Assembly (NCBI GenBank): GCA_020747065.1
Contig: JAGMVK010000003.1
Location: 868,001 to 932,000, forward strand
Direction of reading: 5' to 3'
Source: Cadophora sp. MPI-SDFR-AT-0126
Lineage: Eukaryota > Ascomycota > Leotiomycetes > Helotiales > Ploettnerulaceae
DNA: 64,000 nucleotides
Part shown: positions 46,727 to 59,256 of the stretch, piece by piece
How the letters are laid out: each line of letters begins with the position of its first letter
Numbering within the stretch: position 1 is the stretch's first letter
Made by a program: the position numbers and the translations under genes
Notes under the pieces: generated by a model
The model's input: only the letters and a program-made list of their open reading frames with translations
The model's database searches: none
What the model was told of the DNA's origin: nothing

Positions 46727-48610
46727 TCCCGTGGTGAAGCAATGGACGAATTTACGACTCTCGTGGTAGAATTTTTCTGCTTTTTAGTGTTTTGTTTGGC
46801 GTAGCGGAGCGAGTGAGCGAATTTGGGACACACAAATGCAATTACAATTGGGTGGGATGGCACAAAAAGAGAAAAATGGCCAAAACATATCATAAACTGG
46901 ATTTGCAGGGAAGACATGGGCGCAAAAATGGTGGTTGGGCATGAAGCCTCGACTTACCTGGGTATGGGCGTCTTTTGATTTACTTCTTCCACTTCGTTGT
47001 TGACTTCTGTCTTGTGGTGGATGTACACCTTGAAGGCTTTGGGGAGGGGTTTAGCATAATGCCGATGATGTGGCGATTGAGGAAGGGGAATGACGGGTTG
47101 ATTGATTGACTGATAGAAGGATCGATGGAAAGGTAGCGTTTTCTTCTTGCAGATCAAGGTATTGACTGCTTTTTTGTGCTGGATGGGCCAGATTGTTGGC
47201 CAGCAGCACATACAATGCCAAAATGAGAAAACTTTCCTCCGTGCCTATCTATACTTGTTCTCCTGAAGCTTCTATGAGGTGATGTATAGACATGATATTT
47301 TGGTTGATTGAAAATTATCTGCAATAGTGAAGTTATTTGTATGAGGATACGGGCATGTATTTCGTTTTTCTTTGGGACGTACTAGAACTTTGAAAGTCGC
47401 ATACTCACGGACTGCACGAATGCGAATTTGCTATAACACAGCCCATACACACATTCATATTATTCGGGCGCTTGAGAGGGCGGGGCAATGAGTTTTGGTG
47501 CGGGTTGATGGGTATTGAAAACGGTAGGGGAAACGGTTGGAGCAAGGGGCAAAGGGGTAGCATAGTGCCAGGTAAGAGGAGTTTGTTGAGCTGCGGAGAT
47601 ATGGTGTTCTTTAAGAGAAGATTGAGAGAGGTACATCAGGGCAGTGTGGGGAGAATTTCGCGATAATGAGGGAGGACGATAAATGATTATTGGTTAAGCG
47701 AGGCGAAATTAAGGGGGTTGTTTACCGCTCGAATATCGCCTCGACTTTGGCATAGTTTCGCTTGATGACTGCCTACTCTTACACTCTCATGTTTACTATT
47801 AAGGAAGGTCTCAGAGTATTGAATTCGATTAGTGAAAATTGGCTAACTTGCTTGTGTTTCAATTCCTAGTCTCAAGTGTAATTAGCAGGCGAATTTGTGT
47901 GGATACTATCAATTAGTATGCTTTGTAACTTTGTTTAAGAAAGTTTTCCATAGTCTTTTATATTACATATTGAGCTAATGGCCATTGGAACATACCGAGT
48001 TGCTCTCCGCCTATATATGACAAGGCTAGCAATATATCGCTGTGAGTGCCCCGGTCTCAACCCCGCTTCTAAGCTGTTCTCACATCAAGCCACCGCACAT
48101 TAGTCTATATCGCATTGTATCACATCCATCAAGGTCTCATGACTTCCCTCCATGACTCGCAACACCTCGGTACCAGCCTCCCGGGCACATCAACCCCCCA
48201 AATAGCTTTATCGCCCGCCTCGTGCCTTCTTCAGTACCGCCTATTGGCTGTCATGCAACCAAACAAGCGGCATTCCGAAATCTGCACAACAACGGTCGAG
48301 TGCGATGTGCAACAGATTCCAGGCTTATGGTTGAGGCGAAGGAGATCACGTGGAAGGCTTGGATAGGTGAAGGGAGATGAGCGCAGCAAAAAGGAGAGAT
48401 TGGTCTGAGTGTCTTAAAAATGACTTTATTCTGTCTACCCAAATGCTGCTATTCTGTATATGCCAATGATAACACCCATGCTAATGCTAAAGCCAATCCC
48501 AATGCGTAAATACCGGATCTGATCGCAGCTCTTGCTCTCGGATTGGTCAAATGAAGAAGTGAAAATAAACAAACTCTCAATGCAAAATGCTTCTTCGGCG
48601 CAATGACAAA
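46727..48610. other. Intergenic between convergent genes
   Basis: 1.9 kb, moderately AT-rich around 47800-48010. Short ORFs on both strands show no protein-like quality. No RNA gene recognised. Confidence 0.5.
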
Positions 48611-50104
48611 TCAACAAGTCTCAACCGGTGCGGTCTTCGCCTCCTTCCATCCCTCTCCAACCATCAAGAAGCACCACTCGCCCTTGGTAACAGGAGTGAT
48701 ATCCTCAAACCCATTCGGCGTCATAGGCCCTCGCCTATGTGGTCCTCTATCCTCTCTCAACTCCTCAACACCCTTATCGGTGCCCTTCGCACTCTCCCCA
48801 ACATCCACCGACACCAAAGTCTTCGCCTCATCCTCGCTACACGTACTCTCACAAGCACTCTCTCTAGTACTCCCAACCTCGGATGCAGAAGCGAAGTTCA
48901 CGCTCAGACTGAGCTTCATCTTCCTCATACCGCCGACTTCACCAGCGGCAAAGTTGGTCTTGAGGGGAGGTGGGCTCCTCCGCTCCTCGTTCTGGACATC
49001 GATGCCACCGAAGCGCTCTCTGCCGCCATAGGCGACCTTGTAGCCTTCGTTGACGTCGACGAGAGCAGCGAGGCTGACGCCGAGCCATTCGTAGGCGCGC
49101 ATGAGGTAGCCCTTTGTGATGCGTTTTCCATTTTGGGCGAGGACGAGACGGCGGAGCTCGTCGACCGCGAGGGTGAGATCGGTGGGTGTGAGGGTGCGGG
49201 AGTAGGTGTGGAGGTGGCACTTGAAGGTGTAGACGTGGTCGAGGGAGAGGAGGGTGAGTCCTTCGGAGGAGAAGATTACTTCGTTTTGGGTGAGGGAGCG
49301 GTGGATTAGGTTGGTGGTTAGGGGACAGGTTGTGGATGTTGTGAGGGGCGCCGGGGAAAGCCAGCCTGATCTGAGAGTGTGTCAGTAAGGGTTTGTTTGG
49401 TGGGTGAGAGAAAATAGCGATTCAAACTGAGATCGAGTCGAAGGAATTTGATATCCAGGATTACAACAGACATATAGGGAGGAAATTCGAAGGGGAATAT
49501 ATAAGTGGGATATTTACCCAATGGAGAATTTCTTCTCGGCTTTCGCGATTGTATGGCGGAGGATCTTCTCTGCCTTTGGTGTGAGGGTGCTGGCATGCAT
49601 CAATGTGATGCCGTATGGATTTGCTGTGGTGGGAGTTGCTGGTTGAGCTGGTGTAGATGGAGGGGGAGAAGCACTGCGGTCTGCTGGAGAAGCAGGGAGA
49701 CCAGGCCAGTTTGTTCTCGAGAAAGAAGAGGAAGTTGTGGAAGAGGATCCAGATGTCGAAGACCCGGAGTCTGACATGGACGAAAGAGAACTCTTGCTTG
49801 GTGTTCGTGTGAATGCCGATCCACCGAAGAGAGACTTTGCTGGGGAGGTGGTGATTGAATGACCTGGAGACTCGGCTCGCTTTGGTGATGCTTGTGGAGA
49901 TGCAGCTGGTGATTGTGGGATTTGCACTTCCTTGCGGACAACGATGAGGGAGAGATGAAGACGCTTTCGAGTGAGGCGGCTGGAGACATAGTCCAATGCT
50001 GCTGTGAGTTGAGGTGGAAGTTGTTTGGCATCGAGGAGAGATGGGCCCGCTTCGAGGGGAGAGGAAATGCGGGCTTTGCTGATGGTAGTTGTGAGAGAAG
50101 GCAT
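48611..50104 (-). CDS. DUF7582 fungal conserved protein (448 aa)
   Basis: Exons 49518-50104 and 48611-49370, intron 147 nt, give 448 aa. Family proteins are conserved across Pezizomycotina and have no assigned function. Visible landmarks: MPSLTTTISKARISSPLEAG at the start, TAALDYVSSRLTRKRLHLSL, a Ser/Pro-rich linker, IAKAEKKFSIGSGWLSPAPL spanning the splice, SLTQNEVIFSSEGLTLLSLD, and AVDELRRLVLAQNGKRITKG followed by YLMRAYEWLGVS. There is no signal peptide or membrane segment, so it is probably cytoplasmic or nuclear. I chose the ATG at 50104 because the conserved sequence starts there; the frame is open to 50221. The family name is from memory; the gene model itself is solid. Confidence 0.75.
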
Positions 50105-52088
50105 TTTGATGAAGCTCAAGATGTCGAAGATGACGATCTGACGGACGTTCGACTGTCCGGAGCAAATCACAGATTCATACGCGATGGAGAGAGAAGTTGA
50201 GAGTGGTGACGACGAGGTCAAGATTTGAGGTCCTCGGTAGTGTTATACAAACAATCAAGTCAAGGCAGGGAAATGCAGGAGGTCAAGCTGTTGACGCCGT
50301 ACCTAGAATAACCTTTATGAAAGAGCGTCAACATGCTTACCTCTGGGCGGCCTGTCCCTATGTAGATATCGAAATAGAAGCCTCACGACCCCGCTTGGAG
50401 CCATCGATGGGTAGATCTGGGGTTGTAAGCGCCCAGGAGGCTCTTTGTGATGCTATTTCGGATGGGATGCTGGGGATGTTATTGGCAGTGAGGGGGATCG
50501 TGAAGATGCGGTTATATTTAGAAAATGTGGCTTGCTCTAGCACGGGTATTGAAGGTGGAGTTTGGATAGATACACTGCTGGGGATCGTTACAATGGAAGC
50601 GAGCGAATAGAACGGTGATAAAATCCTCGCTTGGAGGCATCATAAGCAAAGAGGGGGTGAGAATAACTGCCGAGAATCTATTTTTGTTTGCGATCCCCAA
50701 ATTGCCGGGACATTTCCCACGCTAAGAACTTCACAGATCAGGGGTAAGGTCCTCCAAGAAGTCTCACTGGCCACTCAGCTCAATTGTGCATACGAAAATC
50801 GCTCAAGTTAGAAGTCGTCACATTTTCAACATCTCTGCATATGTTCACTGCAGATTGTCTTCCACAAAGGAAGAACTACTGCCGGATTTTGACTTAGAAG
50901 CTACAAGCTACTGCACGAATTCTACATGAGCTGCTCTTCAACCCTCTTCCTCCCGTGGGAATTTATTGATAGTAACGTCTCAAACAGAGTAAATCGCGCC
51001 AGCAAGGTCTCCTTCCTTCCATTTCAAGCTTCATTTCTAGGTTCTAGTCCCTGTCGGCCGCCTGTGACGCAGCCATTCTTTCATTTGTCTTGTCAAGAAA
51101 CGGGATGGATGTTATTGACTAGTGTCAACATACCCCACCAAACCATAAATCCTGCCTCCTTTCTTTGTCTTCTTGCCGAGCTGAAGTCACCATCATGACA
51201 ACAAAGCAGAACATGAAACGTCTCGAGCTAGGCTCATCTACCAATCCACTCGTTCATTTGCTGCTTACCACGGGTATGGAGGCTATTCCCGTCCCGTGCC
51301 TGACAATGTCGAGGCTCTAAATTTATGTTTATTCTCGGTCCCTCGTTCGTATTGCTTGTCAGGAGTGGTGGAAGTGGATTCCTTCATCTTGAGCGCGTAC
51401 ATGTCGTTTCTCATTGCTCTGTTTCAGTGAATTTGTGTTCGGCTTGTTTCATCAGGTCGTGGGATGACGGGTATTATGATCTGATCTTCAGAGAAGAGAA
51501 GCTTGTTGATGCAGAGGAGAGGGATTTTGATGATCATGGCGAGATGACGGGTAGTATCGTCACATTTCGCCTTTGCTTTTGCACTTCCCATTGGGAGTTC
51601 GAGAGAGTTTCATCAATTATCAGGCAGGCAACTGGCGGTTCTCTGAAACAGTTTATGTTTGTGATTATGCAGATGCAATGAGGTTAAACTTGCTATATCC
51701 AAAAGTGGATGTTGGTCTTGAAGGTATTGAGGTCTTGAAGGTATTGAGGTCTCGTAACTTGGTCAGCACCAGCGGCTGACAAGGAGGGTAGTTACTTCCG
51801 GAAGGAGGACTGTTCCCCGTTCTACAACATCTAGCTCCCTCCATTGGAAGTTTTACTACGACGTTCATTGAAAGCTTGAATCAAGCAGCAAAGTGAAGTG
51901 GGATGTGAATGACAAGGAATCAGAAATCGAGGCGCGCGTTGAAGCCTTTCGCTGACGCCAAGCAAAGTCCCTTCACTTGAGAATGGCGCTATATCAGAAG
52001 TAAGGTAATGCGTAACGAACAGTCCGAACTTATGAGAAAGAGGGTATCATGTTCATTTCCAGACCAAAGTTGCCTAATTACCAAGACA
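50105..52088. other. Intergenic region upstream of the DUF7582 gene
   Basis: 2.0 kb. A plus-strand ORF at 51325-51681 has one protein-like stretch (DGYYDLIFREEKLVDAEERD) but no recognisable family and no splice partners; it may be a small gene or chance. A 17-bp unit (GGTCTTGAAGGTATTGA) is repeated in tandem at 51714-51747. Confidence 0.4.
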
Positions 52089-53264
52089 TCACCATCCGTA
52101 TCTGCTACTTGCTTCAGCTCTATTACTCTTCCCTTTCGCAAAGCTCTCCTCCAACGCCTCCTTCTGACTCTGCGCAGCATTGACAAGCTGTTTCAAACTA
52201 TGCTTACCAGGCGCAATAGCCCTAACAGGATTATGAGTGACTTGTTCGCCCGCAGCACGTAGCTCCTCATTATGTAGATATTCCTGATCGGTGTTAAAGT
52301 TGATGACTTTAGTCGCGGACTGGGCTCCACGGCCGCCTTTCTGTCTCCCAAAAAGCTGTCTCCGCTCAGCTGCTGATAGGTTCAAATCACCAGCGATGTC
52401 ATCCAGGGATTGTGAGACTGGCGGGGTTGGGACCGCGGGAGGTGCCATATGCTGTGAGGATGTGGGTGTATAGTCTTCGTAGGAGGGTTCCAACCCTTGA
52501 GAATCCCCTTCATCTTCTCCTGCTTCCTCGACCTCAAACATCATAGGTCGATATTCACCCGTGGAAGCTGGTGTGGAGTGTTTCTCTTCTGGTGTTTCCA
52601 TCGAGAATAGAGAAACCTTGGGTCTCTGTGCTGGTTTTGTTTCTTTCGATTGCGGGGTGACTGGTGTGCTGACTGTTTGGTTGAGGGGGGATGGCGTGGG
52701 AACTTGTTTCTTCTTCTTCGTAGGCTTTCTTGAAACCGATAATGGCCTGAACATCAATGGCTTACCCACCAATTTGACCTCCTCTGCAGGCTTCTGCTCG
52801 CCATTTTGTGATGTTTTTGGTGCTGGAAGATTCATCCCAGATCCTTCATTTGGAATAGTCGGCTCATCATCTTGTTCCTCTGTAGGGTCTCTCTCTGGCT
52901 CGGGTTCTCTGCTGAATCCAGGTGCAGCTCCAGTCTTCAGGTTCACGCCGGCTCCCAATCCTCTCTTCGCCGTATTGCCGCCACCAAGTGTTGCGGTTGT
53001 CTGGCCTGTTCTCCTGGGCGCAGGAAGGAAGGAATTGAAGCCGCTGAACGCGCCTCCTCCAGTCTTTGCGCGTTTCGCGGGAGGTTCTTCGGTCTTGTTT
53101 TCGTTTTTGAGCGCAGCTTGTGGCAATGAGACTTTGATTTTGCCCGGATTAGATCGGTCGACTACTTTTTGGAAGGTAGGTTTTGATGAAGGCGGTGCTG
53201 CCTTTGCTACCGGCTTCTGCTCAGTATCCGAGCCATCGGAATCCGAATAGTCGACAAGACCCAT
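52089..53264 (-). CDS. PRCC-family protein (391 aa)
   Basis: Single exon. PRCC proteins are nuclear, linked to pre-mRNA splicing and, in mammals, to mitotic checkpoint control through MAD2L2. The N terminus MGLVDYSDSDGSDTE is the usual acidic L-V-x-Y-S-D-S-D start. The middle is disordered with basic clusters (PAKRAKTGGG; SVSRKPTKKKKQ, nuclear-localisation-like). The conserved PRCC region is C-terminal: NLSAAERRQLFGRQKGGRG, VINFNTDQEYLHNEELRAAG, then GKHSLKQLVNAAQSQKEAL ending SSRYGW, the family's terminal motif. It is divergent from AVO1/SIN1 with 273 bp between the starts. Confidence 0.8.
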   Translation of the reverse strand: MGLVDYSDSDGSDTEQKPVAKAAPPSSKPTFQKVVDRSNPGKIKVSLPQAALKNENKTEEPPAKRAKTGGGAFSGFNSFLPAPRRTGQTTATLGGGNTAKRGLGAGVNLKTGAAPGFSREPEPERDPTEEQDDEPTIPNEGSGMNLPAPKTSQNGEQKPAEEVKLVGKPLMFRPLSVSRKPTKKKKQVPTPSPLNQTVSTPVTPQSKETKPAQRPKVSLFSMETPEEKHSTPASTGEYRPMMFEVEEAGEDEGDSQGLEPSYEDYTPTSSQHMAPPAVPTPPVSQSLDDIAGDLNLSAAERRQLFGRQKGGRGAQSATKVINFNTDQEYLHNEELRAAGEQVTHNPVRAIAPGKHSLKQLVNAAQSQKEALEESFAKGKSNRAEASSRYGW

Positions 53265-53537
53265 GTTGTCGCGTTGAGTAGTTTGTGGTTGGTGTTGATG
53301 TTGTTGATGACGCTCCGAGGTTCCTAAATTTCCAGAGAAGGCTGAATGCCAAGCACGCTAGTGAGCGAAGCACCCCAGTGCAATGGTAAGGCTGAAGTGA
53401 AGCTAGTTCATTCAACCCACCCCCCTTGATTCGATTAGATTGCAGTTGAGTCGGTGTCACCGACCCTATCTGAATTGCCTCTCTAAATATTTTATACACT
53501 TGGAGCTCGATTGTCTGGTACACATTGAGCACCGACG

Positions 53538-56079
53538 ATGTCCGTCCTACAAGTGGAAGAGTGCGTACCATCTCATCTACGTCCGAGACAGCTCCTGCAC
53601 GATTACTGACGCGAATATACAGTCTGGTCTCTTACCAATTGCGAACAAACTATCTGGATACGATATCAGACGGTGTTGGGGAACGATTGATCACTATCAA
53701 CGATGCCTTCATGAATACAGCTGGGTTCAAAGCTGCGGGCTGGCGACCGAATCCCGCGAATATAAAGCGAACACATTCCCCGCCGATCCCTACAGCGATA
53801 GCATCCGAGTATTTCCAGGCGCCCCCGAGATCGGTTAGCCTGGCTCACAATGGGCTCGAGGACGATGTCGAGGAGGGCGGAATGGTCACTGGTGGAGGGG
53901 TAGATACGGTTGGGCCTGGTATAGCTACGAAGAGACGACGCAGACGTGAACAAATGGAGGAGGAAGATAGTAGTGATTTGAGTGACGAGAGCGACGACGA
54001 TGGCGACCAGCGAGCTGCACAGCAGATCAAGTTCTCGAAGATGCCCATCCGGAATCGTTCTGGCTCTTCCCCGCTTCGAGGCTCGAATTTACGGCAATCT
54101 TCAACTGTTACATCTCCAACGCGAACACCAGGTGGGCAAACCAGAAGAGGGTCTCAATCGGCATTGGAAGCAGTAAAGGAACGTGCTAGAAGAGATACTG
54201 TCACTAGTAGTGAGATGTCATCAGAGAACGAGTTTGATGCATCTGCATTTCAGAGGCAACGAGAGGCTTCGAGGAATGCCGCGAAAGCTAGTAGAGCTTT
54301 GGCACGGCATACTTCCGATCCTAATGTGGGAGTGAAGAGACAGCAGAGTGACTTGCTTGAAGAGGAAGAGGAGGACTCAGATGGATCTGAGTCTGGGATG
54401 GACTCGGATTTTGCTGGAAGTATTGACTCGGCATCTATCATTGATGGTGTCGATGGTCCCGTCAATGCTTCACCTACTCATGTTGTCGGTACTATGCCTA
54501 GAGGTCTGCAGCGGTCTCCAACGAAAAAGTCAAAACCTGCACCGCCTGTCCTACAAGCGCTTCCGCCACCAAGACCGATTAGCATGGTTCAGCCGAAGAG
54601 TCTTCTTTCTGCTGCCATCAAAGCAAAACGAACCAAGGCCTCGATGCCATTCGAGTCATTTGCATCTCTTTCCGGACAAGGAGAACCAAATCCGTTGAAT
54701 CTCCGGATCTGGGCTCCATTCGCAAAATCTACAACCAAGCCGTTTGAAGTTATTATCCGGAGAAGTGTGCACGAGAACGAGGCCAACGACCGTCCTGTTG
54801 CGGTAGCTGATCTAATTGGGCTAAGTCTTTGGAGATATACAGAAGAGAAACTGGAACCCCCCATTCCAGAAGACAAACTCAATGTCAACAAGTGGACTCT
54901 CCGAATGGTTGAAGATGAGGAAGTTGACTATGACTTCCCTGCACTAGAACGAAATAAGCCGATTGTCGCATTTACGACAGCGAACAACCGGGCAGCCAGG
55001 TCAAGATCAAATTCGAAGCCGTATGATGAGTTCGCCCTGGTAGAGGCAACCGACGAACAATTCCAAGAGAATCAGACAATCACTCCGCAATTCAAACAGG
55101 AAGCCGTCGCTTCCGCAAACGATGATGATTTCATGCCAAAGAGCATTCCTACGTTATCATCTACACCACTGGCGGAAACACAACCTCGCCTAAATCCCTT
55201 ATTGACAACAATGTCTGCTCTCCGTTCAAACGCAACTCTAGCAGATTCGCCTGCAATAGGTACTGTCGCTACACCCGCTGCAAGGAATAGCGTCAAGAAG
55301 CTTCTGCGAATTCACATACATTCCGCAGATGCTGCTCCAGGCCAAATGATCACCCTGGATGTCACGACAGACACTTACCTGGCTGATGTGCTGGATGTTG
55401 TCTGCAAGAGGAGACAACTGGACAAAGCCAATCATGTTCTCAAATTGACAGGATCTGGCACCGTCGTACTCCTGGACCGTACAGTCGAGTCAATTGGCAA
55501 CCGTACTGAACTCGATCTGTATCGTCGCAGATTCGCGACTGATGGGCCACTGACGATGTCCGGATCTCCAAGTAGCAGCTCACCGAAAGTGCCAATGATG
55601 GCTGAGCGACCTGATGTCCGCAAGGTCAGAAAGGGGCCCATGATGGGGAACCATCCACTTGCCCAAGAGGCTATCAAGCAGGACGAACTCGGGAGTGCGA
55701 ATTATAGAAAGTACACTGTATGGCGCAAGCAGCCTATGAGGTTCGTGGGATTGAACGAGCGGATATTAGCCATCGATGGCGAATATCTCCATATTATGCC
55801 AACATCAACTGGCAAGACTATGTTTGAAGGACAGGGCAAAACGACGACGGTCCATTTCAGTAAAGTTGTTGGATGCAAGGTCACGAGAAGACATCCAACG
55901 AATTTCAAGGTAAGGCCAGCTCTTGTTCGGCTATATTTGTGTACTTACACCTTGCCCAGATCGTGATATACAAAACCACAGAGACCAAACGATACGACTT
56001 CGAGGCTAAGAGTGCCGACGAAGCAGCAGAAATTGTCTTTGAGATCAAGAAGGGCATCTCACCGTATCACAACGTATGA
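53538..56079 (+). CDS. avo1: TORC2 subunit AVO1/SIN1 (809 aa)
   Basis: SIN1/AVO1 is the substrate-recruiting subunit of TOR complex 2 at the plasma membrane, presenting AGC kinases such as YPK1. Exons 53538-53560 (23 nt), 53623-55909 and 55960-56079, introns 62 and 50 nt, give 809 aa. The start MSVLQVEDLVSYQLRTNYLD continues into DGVGERLI, the conserved SIN1 N terminus, which requires the short first exon. The CRIM domain (~345-480) includes FASLSGQGEPNPLNLRIWAP and PVAVADLIGLSLWRYTEEKL. A Ras-binding-like domain (~565-645) has LRIHIHSADAAPGQMITLDV. The C-terminal PH domain (~700-805) starts YRKYTVWRKQPMRFVG and crosses the last splice (HPTNFK to IVIYKTTETKRYDFEAK). All SIN1 domains are present. 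Confidence 0.9.
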
Positions 56080-58405
56080 TTGGTTTCGTGATTCGTAGTT
56101 GGGATACATGTCATATCCATGACAACGGATTGGGTGGTGAATCTAATGTACGCCATGGCCGCGTCAATGGTGGCTTCCAGCTTACATCATTCTTGTGGTC
56201 CTCTCCCTCCGCAATATTCTTCCAGCCCCAAGCTCGCAGGAGGGTCGTTTTCGGGTGCTCCAGCGAATCGCGGCTAGGCGCTTTTCTCAGCCTTGGCAGA
56301 GCCGGAACAGTCACTACGCCACCCGGTACCTGCAGAAATAATCCGCATCGGAGTTCGAAAATGGAAACAAGCTCTGTTTCCTGAGGCGCAGTGAGAGAGG
56401 GCTCGGCTATGGCTAAGCTGTCATCTTGCAGTCCAACAGGGTCAAGTGTCTGTCATGCGGCGATTTGGCCACTCCCTTCAGAGCTCATGGCATAGAGTGC
56501 GAACGAGTCGATTAGATTGCCAGTAAAGTAATCCAATCTCGCTTCCAGTACAATCACAGTACTGTTCAAACGGAGATGGATGAGAATCGAGGAAGAGATC
56601 CTGATCCTGCCCTGTTAACCAGATTACCCAGCCAGCCCCATCATGCGCCACCAGAGTAATTTTCTGATGTGGCTCAAGCCTCGACCAGCAGTACAGTACA
56701 GTAGCAGGAGAGGGCGAGAACGAGAGCGACAGAGAGAGACAGCGATGACGAAGGTCGTCTAAGACAGACTTACATACGTACATTGCTTGCAGGATCAGGG
56801 ATTTTAGCGCCACAACTGAAGCGCGCTAACTGTCAGTAGAGTAGTGGGGTCCTTGTCGTCAAATTTATGCGGGGTCTGTGTGTGAGTGGGTCCGGGTCCG
56901 GGTCTGGTCTAATGCCTAGCGGCTGATCGATGCATAAAGACGTCAGTTCTGATTGGGTTGAAGTTAAGTTGGATTGGATTGGATTGGACTGCACTTCACT
57001 TCCCCGTGGATGATCTAGATGATCTAGATGCGTAAAGCTCCAATGAACAGTTCCTTTTCCACGAAATCCTCCCCGTTGACGTGTGTTGACCTCTGTTGGT
57101 GTACGATATTTTGGTCGAGAGGCGTTGTGAGGAAGGAAGATCTCGGTGTGTCCTCTGTACTTACTGTAACGTGGGGATGATTGAATCTCTCCCAAAAAGA
57201 GATCCAGCCCAGCCATGGTCTTCTTCATCCTACCTACCAAGCCGGGAACAACCAAGGCAGAGCTCCCGATCCTCGCTTGGCTGCTCATTAAGCGGCTCTG
57301 ATGAGGAAGGGGGAAGCGGGAAGCCGGGAGGGGAGAGAGGGAAGTGTTTGTTATTGATTGAGCCACCCGAGATCCGATCCGATCTGATCTGATGCCTGCC
57401 CGATGGTGTGATGTGGCAACTTTGTGCTCGCCATCTTTTGCATATTATTGCACAACGTCAATAAAAATAGCTTTCCCCACTACAGAGGAAGTCCTCAATT
57501 TCATACAGTGTCGTTAGGATACTGAATTGTAAGTGCTTCCCATTTCCTGCTCAGCAGCTCAGCAGCCATAATCCTGCGAAGCTTTGCTTTGGTTTGCTTC
57601 CAGGTCGATGGTTGTTGTCAAACGAGGCTGACCGCAACATCTGCAAGTAAAGTGCAGTAAGCCCTGCACTCTATTCTTGGATTAGACATGTCTGAACGTC
57701 AGCAGCCATCGTCATTGGCTAGAACCACCCAAAACCGGCAGAACCTGACACAAAGGCAACTCGGTTGCCAGGGTTCTTGCACAGTGTTCTAGGCTACCCA
57801 CCCAGTTCAGTGGCGTTGACGGCCCGCTAAGCTCCTACTCTTCCTTGGTCTGTGGCACATCAGGTACTTGCAGATGCACTTGTGGGCCTTGCTTTTTGCT
57901 TTTCTTGAAGATTCCGTTCGTCGTTGTTGTGGAGACAGCCTCGACAGGACAGGGAAGCCGTTTGAACGGCAGGACTATGATTTAAGATTGAAACTCAGTT
58001 CCCAGAATCCGACCATTCACGGGTCTCGTTGCCGTGTATCAGTGACGTAAATTTGGGTCTGAAGCCCACAGCCCCGGATTTGCGTGCATAGCATGAGGAG
58101 TTTAGACCATGAGCAGGTACCGGGAGAAGCATCGAGATCCCGTCATATGCGGCATGGTGAGACTTGCGTTGCCCTGTTGTTGACTTGCCTCGTTGGTCCG
58201 TTGCCTTCCCACTACTCAGCTCTGAATGTAGTCCGTCCGTGGGCTGGGTATATAAGGTAGGAGTGCCGTCATTCTTTTCCTGCTGTCCTTCATTACCAAA
58301 AAACTCTGCTTCTCGTACCAAAAGTCTCCATAACCAAACTCCATCACTTCCATCAACAAAGTACCGTCACTTCACTTCCTCAACAAGTACACACCAACCA
58401 TCAAA
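56080..58405. other. Long intergenic region between avo1 and the Ser/Ala-rich protein gene
   Basis: 2.3 kb with simple-sequence patches: GGATT repeats near 56970-56985, GATGATCTA repeats near 57010-57027, and GATCCGATCCGATCT-type repeats near 57370-57392. A 177-codon minus-strand ORF (56833-57366) runs through the first two patches and is likely chance. The last ~160 bases hold the TATA box and leader of the next gene. Confidence 0.5.
58249..58256 (+). promoter_or_regulatory. TATA box of the Ser/Ala-rich secreted protein gene
   Basis: TATATAAG in a GC-richer context (GGGCTGGG just before), 150 bases upstream of the ATG at 58406. A CT/CA-rich leader follows (58265-58405). This is the layout of a strongly expressed fungal gene. 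Confidence 0.65.
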
Positions 58406-58933
58406 ATGCAATTCAAGACTCTCGCCGTTCTCGCCTTCGCAAGTGCCGTCTCCGGCCAAGGTGTTATTGATTCCATCACTTCAGATATTGGTGGCGCCAT
58501 CTCAACCGCAACATCAGCCATCGGCGGTGTCGGTTCGACTATCACATCCGGCGCAGGTGGAGCTCTCTCTACAGCTACTTCAGGTGCTTCTTCCCTGGCC
58601 TCCTCGATCGCTTCCGGCGGTTCTAGTGTAGCATCATCACTCTCCTCTGAAGCTAGTTCTCTCGGATCGTCCCTCTCTTCCGCTGCCTCCGCGGCAAGCA
58701 CTTCCATCACCGCCACCGACGCAGCGGGTTCTTCCTCGTTGGCCAGCCTACAGAGCAGCATGTCGGCTGCGCAAAGCAGTTTGGGAAGCTCTGTTAGCTC
58801 GAGGATTTCAAGTGCGGCTAGCAGCGCGAGTGAGGCTGCTACGTCGTCGAGCACCGCTGGTGCCGCTTACCAGACTGCAGCTGTTGGATTTGGAGCATTG
58901 TTTGGTGGAGCTGCGCTTTTGGCCAACATGTAA
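58406..58933 (+). CDS. Ser/Ala-rich secreted GPI-type protein (175 aa)
   Basis: Single exon. It has a signal peptide (MQFKTLAVLAFASAVSG, then QGVIDS), and the mature part is about half Ser and Ala with Gly/Thr (ISTATSAIGGVGSTITSGAG; SSLASSIASGGSSVASSLSS). The terminal hydrophobic stretch AVGFGALFGGAALLANM preceded by small residues fits GPI-anchor addition. There are no cysteines in the mature protein. It was probably a heavily O-mannosylated cell-wall or surface protein. The clear TATA box and C-ending codons suggest high expression. No specific family recognised. Confidence 0.8.
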   Translation: MQFKTLAVLAFASAVSGQGVIDSITSDIGGAISTATSAIGGVGSTITSGAGGALSTATSGASSLASSIASGGSSVASSLSSEASSLGSSLSSAASAASTSITATDAAGSSSLASLQSSMSAAQSSLGSSVSSRISSAASSASEAATSSSTAGAAYQTAAVGFGALFGGAALLANM

Positions 58934-59256
58934 ATTATTTACCTGCCTCGTGAGTCGGGATTCGGAAGGTGGATTGAGATGTATAATGGACACGAAACGG
59001 CTGGACTGGTGTTGGGAAAGTCTGCTGGTTGGAGAACGGAAAAGGAGTTGTAATATTAGACTTCCTTGCTTTTTGGATGGGAGTCTGATGGGAGTAGGTG
59101 CATCTTGATCAATGGCATACTTGCATTCAGAATCCCATTGTCGTGGTTATTCTTGTGACATTTCCTCTTACTCGTTGCGCTCATCGAAAATTGACCTGTA
59201 ATAGTTGTCATCAGTGTTGTCGGCGTCGGTGCTAAGCAGATTGTCTCTCTCGCTGC
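58934..59256. other. Intergenic between convergent genes
   Basis: 3' flanks of the Ser/Ala-rich gene and the unidentified minus-strand gene; nothing else seen. Confidence 0.5.

Noticed and set aside
50197..50610. 137-codon plus-strand ORF antisense to the DUF7582 promoter
   Set aside because: No protein-like blocks and no family match.
56833..57366. 177-codon minus-strand ORF
   Set aside because: Crosses simple-sequence repeats (encoding SNPIQSN and PDPDPD) and lacks conserved features; long frame likely due to low stop density.
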